Of a DNA stretch of 64,000 nucleotides, positions 10,653 to 18,816 are shown piece by piece (the stretch's first letter is position 1; the number at the start of each line of letters is the position of its first letter). The stretch covers positions 124,001-188,000 of the forward strand of contig CBDCYN010000002.1 in NCBI GenBank assembly GCA_965224205.1, in the 5' to 3' direction. The stretch comes from CBDCYN01 sp965224205 (GTDB taxonomy: Bacteria; Planctomycetota; Phycisphaerae; Phycisphaerales; Phycisphaeraceae). The translations under genes and the position numbers were made by a program. Under the pieces are notes generated by a model, which had not been told where the DNA came from, ran no database searches, and saw only the letters and a program-made list of their open reading frames with translations.

Positions 10653-11078
10653 TCACAAGGGGCGTATGTCGGTACGGAGGGTCCCGTAAATCGATAGCGT
10701 GTTCTTGTCTGGGTCTTTGAACTGGGCCGCCATCCCGACCACGCCAAAACTTTCGTGGACCTTTCGCGGTGGCTGAGTAAACTTAACGCCCCGCTCTTTG
10801 AGGGCGGTATAGGTCGCCTGGATGTCGTCGACCTCAAAGACCACCTCGGGCGCTACTTCTGACCGTGTGGAGGGCATGTCCTGATGGGCGTGGAGGGCTA
10901 ACCGGGTACCCCCCGTGCCTGTCGTGTCCCCAGCTTCGAGCTCCACCCAGCTCATCGTCTGGGTCGCCACCTGCATCCCGAGGGTATCGCGATAAAACGA
11001 AATCGACCGCAGCGGATCCTTGACGAACAAGATCACGTACTTGACAGCCCCTAGTCGCAGCCCTGCGGCGCTGATCAT
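10653..11078 (-). CDS. VOC-superfamily (glyoxalase/bleomycin-resistance-like) protein
   Basis: A 141-residue protein with the vicinal-oxygen-chelate layout: a first beta-alpha-beta unit beginning VKYVILFVKDPLRSISFYRD, then VELEAGDTTGTGGTRLALHA, and a second unit beginning EVVFEVDDIQATYTALKERG and ending AAQFKDPDKNTLSIYG. The second half shows the typical DPDGN-like turn (DPDKNTLSIY). Members include glyoxalases, dioxygenases and resistance proteins, so the substrate cannot be named. The ATG at 11078 has a strong GGAGGAG ribosome site. It stands alone. Confidence 0.85.
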   Translation of the reverse strand: MISAAGLRLGAVKYVILFVKDPLRSISFYRDTLGMQVATQTMSWVELEAGDTTGTGGTRLALHAHQDMPSTRSEVAPEVVFEVDDIQATYTALKERGVKFTQPPRKVHESFGVVGMAAQFKDPDKNTLSIYGTLRTDIRPL

Positions 11079-11164
11079 GGAACGCTCCTCCCCCTCGAGG
11101 CGGCCGGGGCCGACCTCGATCGATTGGTGTCGTGATTGTGGGTGTCGTATAGACGTATACCTAT

Positions 11165-11290
11165 CGCGGATAGAAGGGCGACGTGAATCTTGTACACGGC
11201 ACGGCCATCCTCGGGCTCAAACCGGTCTGTGACGCGGTCGGTTAGATACACAAGGCCGACCCGCCGGTTACGGACGCGAGCTCAGGTCAC
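11165..11290. repeat. Decayed dispersed repeat, copy a
   Basis: Shares the core CGTGAATCTTGTAC and the following ordered blocks (CATCC, GGCTCAA, GACGCGGT-like) with the copy at 11535-11650. Together the two occupy much of the gap upstream of floA. No coding potential seen. Confidence 0.5.
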
Positions 11291-11534
11291 CCATCATCCT
11301 AATAATCAACCTATACATAATAAGCCAGCCCGGTGCGCCCCGGACAAGGAATATTTTTAATTTTCAGCCTCGTTGATAGCGATCATCCTCATTTTAGAAG
11401 GGTCTTCTCCTCAAACTCATGGACAAACTCGGCCTAGACCCAGCCCCGATGCTGGAAGCCCCCAGGCACCGGCTTGTTTCAACGTATCGCGGCGTCGCTT
11501 GTCTAGGATCGGATCGTCGTGCATGATATACCGA

Positions 11535-11650
11535 TCCTGGATGCAAGGGCGGCGTGAATCTTGTACGCGGCGGCACGGTCATCCCCAGGCTCAAGCGGGC
11601 CTGCGACACGGTTCTGGGATACGCGACGCGCCGATGGGGCGCGGTTCCGA
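11535..11650. repeat. Decayed dispersed repeat, copy b
   Basis: Second copy with core GCGTGAATCTTGTACGCGG and an end resembling GATACGCGACGCG. Weaker relatives lie at 19905-20020, 24125-24215 and 46350-46440. The remainder of the 11079-11711 gap holds no gene that I can support. Confidence 0.5.
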
Positions 11651-11711
11651 TAGATCGGACCCGTGACCAATTCTGTGATCTTTAGAGGCTGAATCACCGA
11701 GGGTAAAATAT

Positions 11712-12737
11712 ATGATCCTAGCTCAAACCGCTCCGAACGTGATCCTGTGGATTGTCCTGGCCATCGTTGGTCTAGTCGTGCTGTTCGTGTTCGTCCTGGC
11801 CGGGCAGTTCTTCAACCTCTGGCTCCAGGCCACGCTCTCGGGTGCGTACGTGGGGTTCGGGGCGCTGGTGGGGATGAAGTTCCGCAAGGTCGACCCGCGG
11901 ACGATTGTCCTGTCGCGAATCCAGGCCAAAAAAGCGGGGATTGAGATCTCCGTCAACGACCTCGAGTCGCACTACCTCGCCGGTGGGTCGGTGCCCAACG
12001 TCGTTAACGCGATGATCGCCGCCAACCGGGCCGACATCCCCCTCGACTGGAACCAGGGCTGCGCGATCGACCTGGCCGGGCGGGACATCCTCGACGCGGT
12101 GCAGACCTCCGTGAACCCCAAGGTCATCGACGTGCCCAACCCCGGGATGGGCCGTTCGACCATCGACGCGGTGGCCCAGGATGGGATCCAGCTTAAGGCC
12201 CGCGCCCGCGTGACCGTGCGGGCCAACATCCAGAAACTCGTCGGCGGGGCGACCGAGGAGACCATCATCGCGCGCGTGGGTGAGGGGATCGTCACCACGA
12301 TCGGCTCGGCGGCCAACCACAAGGCCGTGCTCGAGAACCCCGACAACATCTCCAAGGTCGTCTTGAAAAAGGGCCTCGATTCCGGCACCGCGTTCGAGAT
12401 CCTCTCGATCGACATCGCCGACATCGACGTCGGGGCCAACATCGGCGCCAAGCTCCAGGCCGACCAGGCCGAGGCCGATAAACACCGCTTCCAAGCCGAG
12501 GCCGAGAAACGCCGCGCCATGGCCGTCGCCCAGGCAGAGGAATTCAAAGCCGAGATCGAAAAGAACCGAGCCCTGGTCGTCCTGGCTGAGGCCGAGATCC
12601 CCAAGGCCATGGCCGACGCGTTCCGCTCCGGCAACTTCGGCATCATGGACTACTACCGGATGAAAAACATCCAGGCCGACACCTCGATGCGCTCGAGCAT
12701 CGCCGGCGAGGGCGATTCGTCCAAGCCGCAGGGGTGA
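11712..12737 (+). CDS. floA: Flotillin-like protein FloA
   Basis: Membrane scaffold protein of the SPFH family that organises functional membrane microdomains. An N-terminal hydrophobic hairpin (VILWIVLAIVGLVVLFVFVL and the next 20 residues) is followed by the FloA-specific SPFH region, including ANRADIPLDWNQGCAIDLAG and the conserved VINPKVID-like segment. The C-terminal third is an Ala/Glu-rich coiled coil (QADQAEADKHRFQAEAEKRR). At 341 residues it matches the Bacillus FloA length. An in-frame ATG at 11712 has a purine-rich GAGGGT upstream. The last bases lie 16 bases from the convergent radical SAM gene. Confidence 0.93.
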   Translation: MILAQTAPNVILWIVLAIVGLVVLFVFVLAGQFFNLWLQATLSGAYVGFGALVGMKFRKVDPRTIVLSRIQAKKAGIEISVNDLESHYLAGGSVPNVVNAMIAANRADIPLDWNQGCAIDLAGRDILDAVQTSVNPKVIDVPNPGMGRSTIDAVAQDGIQLKARARVTVRANIQKLVGGATEETIIARVGEGIVTTIGSAANHKAVLENPDNISKVVLKKGLDSGTAFEILSIDIADIDVGANIGAKLQADQAEADKHRFQAEAEKRRAMAVAQAEEFKAEIEKNRALVVLAEAEIPKAMADAFRSGNFGIMDYYRMKNIQADTSMRSSIAGEGDSSKPQG

Positions 12738-12753
12738 CGATGTCATCGCCTCA

Positions 12754-13875
12754 TCAATTTTGATCAAAAAGCGACATCTGGCCGTCTGCCTCGGGCCGCC
12801 GGAACCCACTATTCGACATCCGGCTCACCGATCGGTCGAGGTGATGGCGGTGTTTGAAGTGGTTGAAGATCTGGCGGATCTGTTCAGCGACCTGACCGCT
12901 GCCGCGCATCCTTTTCCCGAACGTCGCGTCGTAGAGCTGTCCGTCGCGGCACTGGCGGATCAAACTCAACACGTGCTGGGCCCGGTCGGAGAAGTGGCGT
13001 TGGAGCCAATCGGTGAATAGGTCCTTGATCTGGTACGGCAGCCGAAGCAGCACGTAACTGGCCGATAACGCCCCGGCCGCGGCGACCGCCTCGAGCACCT
13101 GGGGGATCTGCCGGTCGTTGATCCCGGGGATGATCGGGGCCACCATCGCGATCACCGGCACCCCGGCGTCGCTTAGCTTGGCGATGGTTTTGAGCCTCTC
13201 CTTCGGGCTAGAGGCCCGCGGTTCGAGGACCTGCGCCAACTTCGGGTCTACGCTCGTAACACTCACCGCCACCCGCACCGCGTTGTGCCGTGATAATTCC
13301 TTGAGCAGGTCCAGGTCGCGCAGGACTAACCGGTTCTTGGTGACGATCCCCACCGGCTGGCGACAATCCGCGAAGACCTCCAAACACCCCCGGCTGATCC
13401 CCAGCTTCGCCTCGATCGGCTGGTAGCAGTCGGTCACGCCCGACATCGCGATGACCTCGCCGTTCCACTTCGGGCGGGCTAGCTCCTTGCGCAACATCCG
13501 CGGGGCGTCGAGCTTGGCCATGATCTTGGTCTCAAAATCCAGCCCGCTGGAGAATCCGAGCATCTCATGGAACGGCCTGGCGTAGCAGTAGATACATCCG
13601 TGCTCGCAGCCGCGGTAGGGATTGATTGACCAGTTGAACCCGATATCGGGGCTATCGATCTTGTTGAGGATCGACCGGGACGCGTCGGCGTAGACCTCGG
13701 TCTTGACCTGCCCGCCACCGGGGTGTTCGCTGGATTCGATCATGACGAGGTCTAAGTGCTCGCCGAGGACATGCAGCCGAGTCGACTCGAACCGGTTGCC
13801 GGGGTTCAACCCTGCCCCCCGCCCCGTAGCAGGACCGCCGGGCAGCGCGTCTCGATATTCATGCACATCGACCAT
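12754..13875 (-). CDS. Radical SAM protein, PA0069 / spore-photolyase-like family
   Basis: Radical S-adenosylmethionine enzyme with the 4Fe-4S motif C90-x3-C94-x2-C97 (RGCEHGCIYCYARP). The following residues (FHEMLGFSSGLDFETKIMAK) and the sequence AMSGVTDCYQPIEAKLGISR are typical of the PA0069 family, related to SplB spore photoproduct lyase. Later segments (RVAVSVTSVDPKLAQVLEPR and PIIPGINDRQIP) complete the partial TIM barrel. The substrate of this family is not established to my knowledge. The gene is convergent with floA and complete (373 residues). Confidence 0.9.
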   Translation of the reverse strand: MVDVHEYRDALPGGPATGRGAGLNPGNRFESTRLHVLGEHLDLVMIESSEHPGGGQVKTEVYADASRSILNKIDSPDIGFNWSINPYRGCEHGCIYCYARPFHEMLGFSSGLDFETKIMAKLDAPRMLRKELARPKWNGEVIAMSGVTDCYQPIEAKLGISRGCLEVFADCRQPVGIVTKNRLVLRDLDLLKELSRHNAVRVAVSVTSVDPKLAQVLEPRASSPKERLKTIAKLSDAGVPVIAMVAPIIPGINDRQIPQVLEAVAAAGALSASYVLLRLPYQIKDLFTDWLQRHFSDRAQHVLSLIRQCRDGQLYDATFGKRMRGSGQVAEQIRQIFNHFKHRHHLDRSVSRMSNSGFRRPEADGQMSLFDQN

Positions 13876-14056
13876 AATCCTAACATTATACTAACATCAA
13901 GAGTGGTTGCAAAGGGCCAAGCCGCTACGTTTAAAACATTGGCTAGGACGTGACCTGACGTTCAGACGGCCCCGAAATCCGCAGAAAACTAACGAAAACT
14001 CGGATCAATCTCTGAATATATATACAGAACACCCCCTAACCGACGGATCCATCATC

Positions 14057-14593
14057 ATGTTTTTACGAACGTCAAGACCTGGGCTGAGACCGACACCTGG
14101 ATGGGGGAACACGACCCGTCCTATGGGTATAACCGTGTTACTCCTGGCCGTGGCCGTGTCGTGCTCGGTCTCTTGCCAGCGGTTCCACAAGGACGAGAAG
14201 TTCAGGCACGCGATCGCCCAGAACTTCGAGTACCCCCCCGGCCGAGTGGTCGACGTCGTGGAAGAGACGATCGACGCCCTGAGGCTGCGGGTCTTGTCTA
14301 CGACCTCCACCCACATCGACGGCCGTTACGAGGTCCGCTCCGCCATCGGGGACGAATACCGCATCCTGGTCGAGGGCCTGCGCACCGACCGGACCCGGAT
14401 CGAGATCGACATGCCCTCCCGGCGCAACCAGGACCAAGCCAGGCTGATCATGACCGAGATCAGCTCGCGCATGCGGTTTTCACGGCCGTCGCACCCGGTC
14501 ACCCAACAGCAACCCCAGCCGTCCTACCCTGCCAACTCAAGGCAAGCACCATCGCGCCCGGTCCAGAGAACGTACCGCTACAACAGTTATTGA
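14057..14593 (+). CDS. Putative lipoprotein, DUF3568-like
   Basis: Secreted protein with a lipoprotein-type signal: hydrophobic MGITVLLLAVAVSCSVSC, cysteine as the likely acylated residue (about 39-40 of this frame). The mature part (HAIAQNFEYPPGRVVDVVEE, then alternating strand-like segments up to IEIDMPSRRNQDQARLIMTE) resembles small periplasmic DUF3568-type lipoproteins. The tail is Pro/Gln/Ser-rich and probably disordered. The ATG at 14057 was chosen because it gives a positive n-region; 14123 is an alternative. No function can be assigned. Confidence 0.6.
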   Translation: MFLRTSRPGLRPTPGWGNTTRPMGITVLLLAVAVSCSVSCQRFHKDEKFRHAIAQNFEYPPGRVVDVVEETIDALRLRVLSTTSTHIDGRYEVRSAIGDEYRILVEGLRTDRTRIEIDMPSRRNQDQARLIMTEISSRMRFSRPSHPVTQQQPQPSYPANSRQAPSRPVQRTYRYNSY

Positions 14594-14622
14594 CCGCCCC
14601 GGTTCCTCCGGCCCCCGCACCG

Positions 14623-15321
14623 CTACCCGCTCTTGACCGGGTGACCCGGCGCCACCGGCTGCGACGGAACGCCGATTTTACTCTCGGTGCCCGCCATCAG
14701 CCGTGCGATGTTCGAGCGGTGACGCAGGATGACCAGCGTCGCCAACACCAACGCCACGACCGTGAAGGGCTCTCGCGGCTCCACCCCAAGCCCCGACGTG
14801 ATCCTGCCCACGACCAAAGTCACCGGGATCGACCCCGCCGCGACCATACTCGCGAGGCTCACGTACCGGCTAATCTTGACCACCATAGCCCACAGCCCAG
14901 CGGCGATCAGCACAGGCACCGTCATCACCGGCCACAACCCGAGCATCACCCCTAGCCCGGTGGCCACGCCCTTGCCACCCTTAAAACCCAACCACACAGG
15001 GAACATGTGCCCGGTCATCGCCGCCGCGGCTACCCCTAACCACAGCCATGCCTGATCCGCAGGCAGGACGTGGGCTTCCTCTTCGATACACCCCATCACC
15101 CACCCCGCGGTCAGGACCGGGATGAGGCCCTTGAGCACGTCGAGCACGAAGCAGGCCACCCCCCAAGGGCGTCCGATGACCCGGCCGACGTTCGTGGCCC
15201 CGACGTTACCGCTACCGGCCCCACGGAGGTTGACCCCATTGGCTGTTGCGATCCACCACGCAAACGGCAACGACCCACAGAGATATCCCAGGCCGATCCA
15301 AAACGGCCAGTTATGGACCAT
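14623..15321 (-). CDS. plsY: Acyl-phosphate:glycerol-3-phosphate acyltransferase
   Basis: Integral membrane enzyme that makes lysophosphatidic acid from acyl-phosphate and glycerol 3-phosphate, the first step of phospholipid synthesis. The three conserved family motifs are visible: GYLCGSLPFAWWIA with GSGNVGATNVGR, then GHMFPVWLGFKGGKGVATGL, and the later NIARLMAGTESKIG. Several hydrophobic helices fit a polytopic protein. At 232 residues it is slightly longer than the usual 200. Convergent with the lipoprotein gene, 29 bases apart. Confidence 0.95.
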   Translation of the reverse strand: MVHNWPFWIGLGYLCGSLPFAWWIATANGVNLRGAGSGNVGATNVGRVIGRPWGVACFVLDVLKGLIPVLTAGWVMGCIEEEAHVLPADQAWLWLGVAAAAMTGHMFPVWLGFKGGKGVATGLGVMLGLWPVMTVPVLIAAGLWAMVVKISRYVSLASMVAAGSIPVTLVVGRITSGLGVEPREPFTVVALVLATLVILRHRSNIARLMAGTESKIGVPSQPVAPGHPVKSG

Positions 15322-15423
15322 CGCCGTATCGTAGCAGACGAACCCTCGATAGGCGTGCTGCTAAAGCGTTTTCTTGAATCGTGTAGCGCCCGTGTGGATG
15401 GCGATCGATCGAACCCGCCGCGT

Positions 15424-15539
15424 TAGAGCGTTGCCCGATTTCGTGTACGACTTTTGGAGATCACTACGTCACACGGAACCCGCTGCCTCGCGGTCGCGGC
15501 TGGCGGCGGAGATCGTACACCCTTTCGGGCAACGCTCTA
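15424..15539. mobile_element. IS630-related MITE, copy 1
   Basis: A 116-bp element bounded by TA on both sides with terminal inverted repeats of about 27 bp. Both ends read TAGAGCGTTGCCCGA and, after five differing bases, TGTACGA. The outermost TAGAGCG matches the ends of the IS630-type elements at 32-34 kb, so those transposases could mobilise it. It has no coding capacity. Confidence 0.75.
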
Positions 15540-15638
15540 GGGTCGCGGCTCGCGGCGAAGCTCGACACCAGCTTCAAAAACCGGGTCACCTTGAAGGAGG
15601 TAAGGATGCGTCAGAAGAGGCCGCCGACCGAAATCCTC

Positions 15639-15663
15639 AGCTGCGGGCTGCCAGCCCACGGCT
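15639..15663. repeat. REP-like palindrome
   Basis: Imperfect inverted repeat AGCTGCGGGCTGCCAGCCCA(C)GGCT, related to the palindrome at 5281-5306. It overlaps the end of a short frame with a strong ribosome site. Confidence 0.5.
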
Positions 15664-15765
15664 AGCGCCTCGTCGACAACCATCTGTCCTTACCTGTGCA
15701 GGACGCCCCAAACCGCTGTAGAAGAACAACGATCGACGACGAATAGGATGGCCAGCGAACGAGAC

Positions 15766-16119
15766 CTACCAATCAAGGATAAGGCTAGCCGGGATCTGCC
15801 CCTCACGACGCTTGCACCGCAGCACATATTCGCCGGTATCGAGGCTCAGGCAGTCGAGCACCTCGACCACGATCCGTTCCGGGCCATCGGGCTGCATCTC
15901 GTCCGGGACCACGTTGATGCTCAGGTGGGTCCCCGGCTCGATCGCGGTCGACGATAGTAACGCCATCCCCGCACCCGAAATGTTCACCGTCTCGGCTGGC
16001 ATCGTGATCGTTGAGTTCTCGGACGGGTCGTTCACCACCTTTGCCTGGACTTTTGTATGGCTGGGCATCCGGATGTGCGTGCGCCGCTCTTGACCTGCGA
16101 CTTGTGGCTTGTCTGCCAT
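15766..16119 (-). CDS. PilZ-domain protein
   Basis: A single PilZ domain protein (117 residues), probably binding cyclic di-GMP. The first motif is QERRTHIRMPSHTKV (family pattern RxxxR; here R-R-T-H-I-R), and the second NISGAGMALLSS fits (D/N)xSxxG. The C-terminal strand EYVLRCKRREGQ ends the barrel. The start at 16119 has an AGGAGT ribosome site; an in-frame codon at 16179 would add 20 unrelated residues. Target and output are unknown; no cyclase is encoded nearby. Confidence 0.8.
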   Translation of the reverse strand: MADKPQVAGQERRTHIRMPSHTKVQAKVVNDPSENSTITMPAETVNISGAGMALLSSTAIEPGTHLSINVVPDEMQPDGPERIVVEVLDCLSLDTGEYVLRCKRREGQIPASLILDW

Positions 16120-16380
16120 GGTATTCAACTCCTGGCCTCTGGCGGAAACCCCGTGCAAGATGCCCGCGAGGGGGGGCAATTATCGTTTCTGTAGATCGGG
16201 CGTTCTTGATCCCCACTTGAGCCACGCCGCTCGAGCCCGCCCTTGGCAGATCGGCGATGCCATAGGTTGCCGCGTATCGCGTCCGCCTTGTTCCGGTCAC
16301 GGACCTATCTCACAGGCATCTTCGGCTGTCGCGTCAACACTGGTTCGTTTACAGCCGAATCGGCCCGGGCTAACATTGGG

Positions 16381-16566
16381 ATGATGTGGCTGGTGTCGTT
16401 GGCGACTTGGATGGTAAACTTGGCCCGAACCCCGCAGCCCGGCTTGCCGCAGATCGACCCTGCGCCGCCGGGCAAGACATGGGTCCCTTATGCCGTCGCT
16501 GTGGTCTTGCTGATCGGCGCCGTCATGGCCGCGACGATGGATTCGAAGCGAAGACCTCGGGGCTAA
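16381..16566 (+). CDS. Small single-pass membrane protein
   Basis: A 61-residue protein: an N-terminal hydrophobic stretch (MMWLVSLATWMVNLAR), a proline-rich linker (PQPGLPQIDPAPPGKTW) and a transmembrane helix (VPYAVAVVLLIGAVMAATM) followed by a basic tail (DSKRRPRG), so the C-terminus probably faces the cytoplasm. The frame is open further upstream to 16243 but the extra residues are unlike a protein. It is the first of three small membrane-anchored proteins before bioB. I do not recognise a family. Confidence 0.55.
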   Translation: MMWLVSLATWMVNLARTPQPGLPQIDPAPPGKTWVPYAVAVVLLIGAVMAATMDSKRRPRG

Positions 16567-16641
16567 TGGCCCGTTTCATCAATGAATAGGCCTTATAACC
16601 ATGTATCAAGTCAGTATGTATCAAGTCAAGGAGAACCCGCT

Positions 16642-16932
16642 GTGAACGCCAAAACGCTCAGGTGGCTGGTCGTGCTCAACGTGGTGCTGGTCGTGGGGTT
16701 GGTCCTGCTGGGGTACACGCCGCACCCCGTTTCGGCGCAGCTGGGCGGCCGCGGAGAATACGTGATCCTCTCAGGCGACGCGACCGGTTTACGCAAGGAA
16801 CGGGACGTCATCTACATCGTAGATGTCCGCCAGCAGAGGCTGGCGGCGCTGACGTTCGACACGCGCAACGGCAAACTCGAACAGATCGACGCTCGGGACA
16901 TCAGCAAAGACCTGCGCGGCGGCGCCCGATAA
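16642..16932 (+). CDS. Small membrane-anchored hypothetical protein
   Basis: A 96-residue protein starting at a GTG with an AAGGAG ribosome site. One membrane helix (WLVVLNVVLVVGLVLLGYTP) or uncleaved signal precedes an exported part, which after a Gly-rich turn contains EYVILSGDATGL and VIYIVDVRQQRLAALTFDTR, like one blade of a beta-propeller. The next gene (17011) encodes a protein with the same plan and similar spacing of a VFVLDD/YIVDV strand, so the two may be paralogues. Immediately upstream is a 15-base direct repeat, ATGTATCAAGTCA twice (about 16600-16628). Confidence 0.65.
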   Translation: MNAKTLRWLVVLNVVLVVGLVLLGYTPHPVSAQLGGRGEYVILSGDATGLRKERDVIYIVDVRQQRLAALTFDTRNGKLEQIDARDISKDLRGGAR

Positions 16933-17010
16933 CCGAAATTAGGTAAACACAAGCTTAGGCCCCCGGTCCTTAGTTAGGTGGACGAACCACAAGGCAACAG
17001 GAACAAGATT

Positions 17011-17343
17011 ATGAACCGAACTCAATCTGCTTGCTGCGTCCTGCTCGCTTCGGCGTTTGTGCTAGGTGGGCTGTTGATTGTGCGTGCCCAAGACCGTTGG
17101 CTGTCGCCGGTGTACGCGGACATGGTCGTCAACAAAGGACCCGTCAGCGCGGTGACCGCCAGGACCGGCACCGACGAAGAGGCCCTGTTCGTGCTCGACG
17201 ACTTCAACGAGACGATCTTGATCTACCGCGCCGACATTGGCCACGGTGAGCTGGAGCTAGCAGGGACGATCGACATCCCCTCGCTGATGGCTCACCGCGG
17301 CGGAGGCCGTGGCCCGGACGGCGGCCGGTCACGCGGCCGGTAG
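17011..17343 (+). CDS. Small membrane-anchored hypothetical protein, paralogue of the preceding gene
   Basis: A 110-residue protein with an N-terminal signal or anchor (CCVLLASAFVLGGLLIVRAQ) and an exported part with strand-like EEALFVLDDFNETILIYRAD, closely matching the layout of the protein at 16642 (VIYIVDVRQQRLAALTFDTR). The C-terminus is glycine/arginine-rich (HRGGGRGPDGGRSRGR). It ends 57 bases before bioB on the same strand. No function can be assigned; co-transcription with bioB is possible. Confidence 0.65.
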   Translation: MNRTQSACCVLLASAFVLGGLLIVRAQDRWLSPVYADMVVNKGPVSAVTARTGTDEEALFVLDDFNETILIYRADIGHGELELAGTIDIPSLMAHRGGGRGPDGGRSRGR

Positions 17344-17400
17344 GTGGTGGTGGCATCCCCGCACCACAGGACGTGATCACCCCCTAGAAGGAACGCAGAT

Positions 17401-18528
17401 GTGCCCATGATCCCAGACCGATACGACCGAACCACCCAGAGGATCACCCAGCTCGCGCAAGCCGTGCTGGATGGGACCCCGCTGACACGCCAGCAGGCCC
17501 GTGACCTAACGCTGGCGGAGAACGATGAGCTTTATGATCTTTTCTATTGGGCGAACAAGATCCGGATCCGATTCGTGGGGCGGGCGGTTAAGTTCTGCTC
17601 GATCCTTGCCGCGAAGGTCGGGGCGTGCAGCGAGGACTGCGGCTACTGCTCTCAGTCGGCCCACTTCAAGACCGGTGTCGAGCCGACCAAGCTCAGCACC
17701 GACGACATGCAAGGCACCGCCGCAGAGGCGATCGCCAGCGGGGCTAGCAGCTTCGGGATCGTCAACTCCGGGCGTGGCCCGACCGACCGAGAGCTCGATT
17801 GGCTAGAGCCGTTCTTTGAAAAAACCGCCTCCGAAGGCAAGATCCGCCCCTGCGCGACCCTGGGGGAGTTGACCCCGCCACACGCGAAGCGCCTGCGGGA
17901 GATGGGGGTGCTGCGGGTCAACCACAACCTCGAGACCAGCCGGCGGCACTTCCCGAAGATCGTTTCGACCCATACCTACGATGACCGCCTGCGCACCCTG
18001 CGCACTGCCAAAGAGGCGGGGTTGTCGCTGTGCTGCGGGGGGATTTTCGGGATGGGTGAGGACTGGGACGACCGGCTCGACATCGCCTTTGAGCTGCGCG
18101 ACCTGGGGGTCGATGTCGTACCCATCAACTTCCTGCACGCGATCCAAGGCACGCCGCTGTACGGCAAGCAGCCACCGCTCGAGCCGATGGAGTGCCTCAA
18201 GATCATCGCGATCTACCGGTTCATCCTCCCCGACAAGGAACTCAAAATCGCTGGGGGGCGGGAGAAGAACCTGCGCGACCTTCAGAGCTGGATGTTCTTC
18301 GCCGGCGGGTCGAGTTTCCTCATCGGCAATTACCTGACCACGTTCGGCCGCTCGCCCCAGCAGGACCACCAGATGCTCCGTGACCTGGGGATCCCGTTCG
18401 CGACCTTCGATGAGGTTGAGCACACGTCCGTACCCGACCCGATAAACCCGTCCGGGGGTTCGCCCGAAAGTGTGCCGCCGACGGCTTCGCTCGATGCATC
18501 GGCGGTGGCGCTACCCGTTTTAGAGTAG
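17401..18528 (+). CDS. bioB: Biotin synthase
   Basis: Radical SAM enzyme inserting sulfur into dethiobiotin. The motif C76-x3-C80-x2-C83 (CSEDCGYCSQS) is diagnostic. Other conserved parts include NSGRGPTDRELDW, RVNHNLETSRRHFPKIVSTH, GGIFGMGEDWDDR and LKIAGGREKNLRDLQ. An added C-terminal tail of about 40 residues after VEHT is Ser/Pro-rich and not part of the family core. The frame starts at GTG 17401; ATG 17407 is an alternative behind AGAAGGAA. No other biotin genes are in the window. Confidence 0.95.
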   Translation: MPMIPDRYDRTTQRITQLAQAVLDGTPLTRQQARDLTLAENDELYDLFYWANKIRIRFVGRAVKFCSILAAKVGACSEDCGYCSQSAHFKTGVEPTKLSTDDMQGTAAEAIASGASSFGIVNSGRGPTDRELDWLEPFFEKTASEGKIRPCATLGELTPPHAKRLREMGVLRVNHNLETSRRHFPKIVSTHTYDDRLRTLRTAKEAGLSLCCGGIFGMGEDWDDRLDIAFELRDLGVDVVPINFLHAIQGTPLYGKQPPLEPMECLKIIAIYRFILPDKELKIAGGREKNLRDLQSWMFFAGGSSFLIGNYLTTFGRSPQQDHQMLRDLGIPFATFDEVEHTSVPDPINPSGGSPESVPPTASLDASAVALPVLE

Positions 18529-18593
18529 TGGTTCGTTACGAGCCGTGAACGTCAGGGAGTGGTTTTGCGGACGGCTCCTGGGCTAGAGCGTTT

Positions 18594-18701
18594 TCTGGGT
18601 GAGTGTATCACGCGTGATGCGCCCACCACTGGGGAAAAAACAGGGTCTATCACAGGAATATTGAGATCGTGTCATGATACACCTATTGAGAAAACGCTCT
18701 A
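18594..18701. mobile_element. IS630-related MITE, copy 2
   Basis: A 108-bp element with terminal inverted repeats: both ends read TAGAGCGTTTTCT and share GTGTATCA eight bases further in. TA borders on both sides fit insertion at a TA dinucleotide. Same end family as the MITE at 15424 and the IS630-type elements at 32-34 kb. It lies in the gap between convergent bioB and the propeller gene. Confidence 0.75.
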
Positions 18702-18816
18702 GTGTATATACCGGCAACCTTGGGGATGGGCAGCGGCGGATCACCCGCCGCCTGCGCCCACCGGTTTCCTTAGGTACATGTCACAGATCTATCCGTCCAA
18801 ACCCGTCGCTATCATG

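Larger units (their letters stand above)
15322..15765. other. Repeat-rich gap without a clear gene
   Basis: Contains a solo end-like sequence at 15361 (TAAAGCGTTTTCTTGAATCG), a complete IS630-related MITE at 15424-15539, GC-rich TCGCGGCT repeats, and a palindrome at 15639-15663. A 19-codon frame at 15606-15665 has an excellent AAGGAGGT ribosome site 5 bases upstream, begins MRQKRPPTEIL and runs into the palindrome, ending in a stop; it may be the start of a gene cut short by the repeat. Confidence 0.5.

Noticed and set aside
11772..12809. Long minus-strand open frame across floA
   Set aside because: Antisense shadow of floA with Gly/Asp/His/Val-rich composition typical of reversed GC-rich coding sequence.
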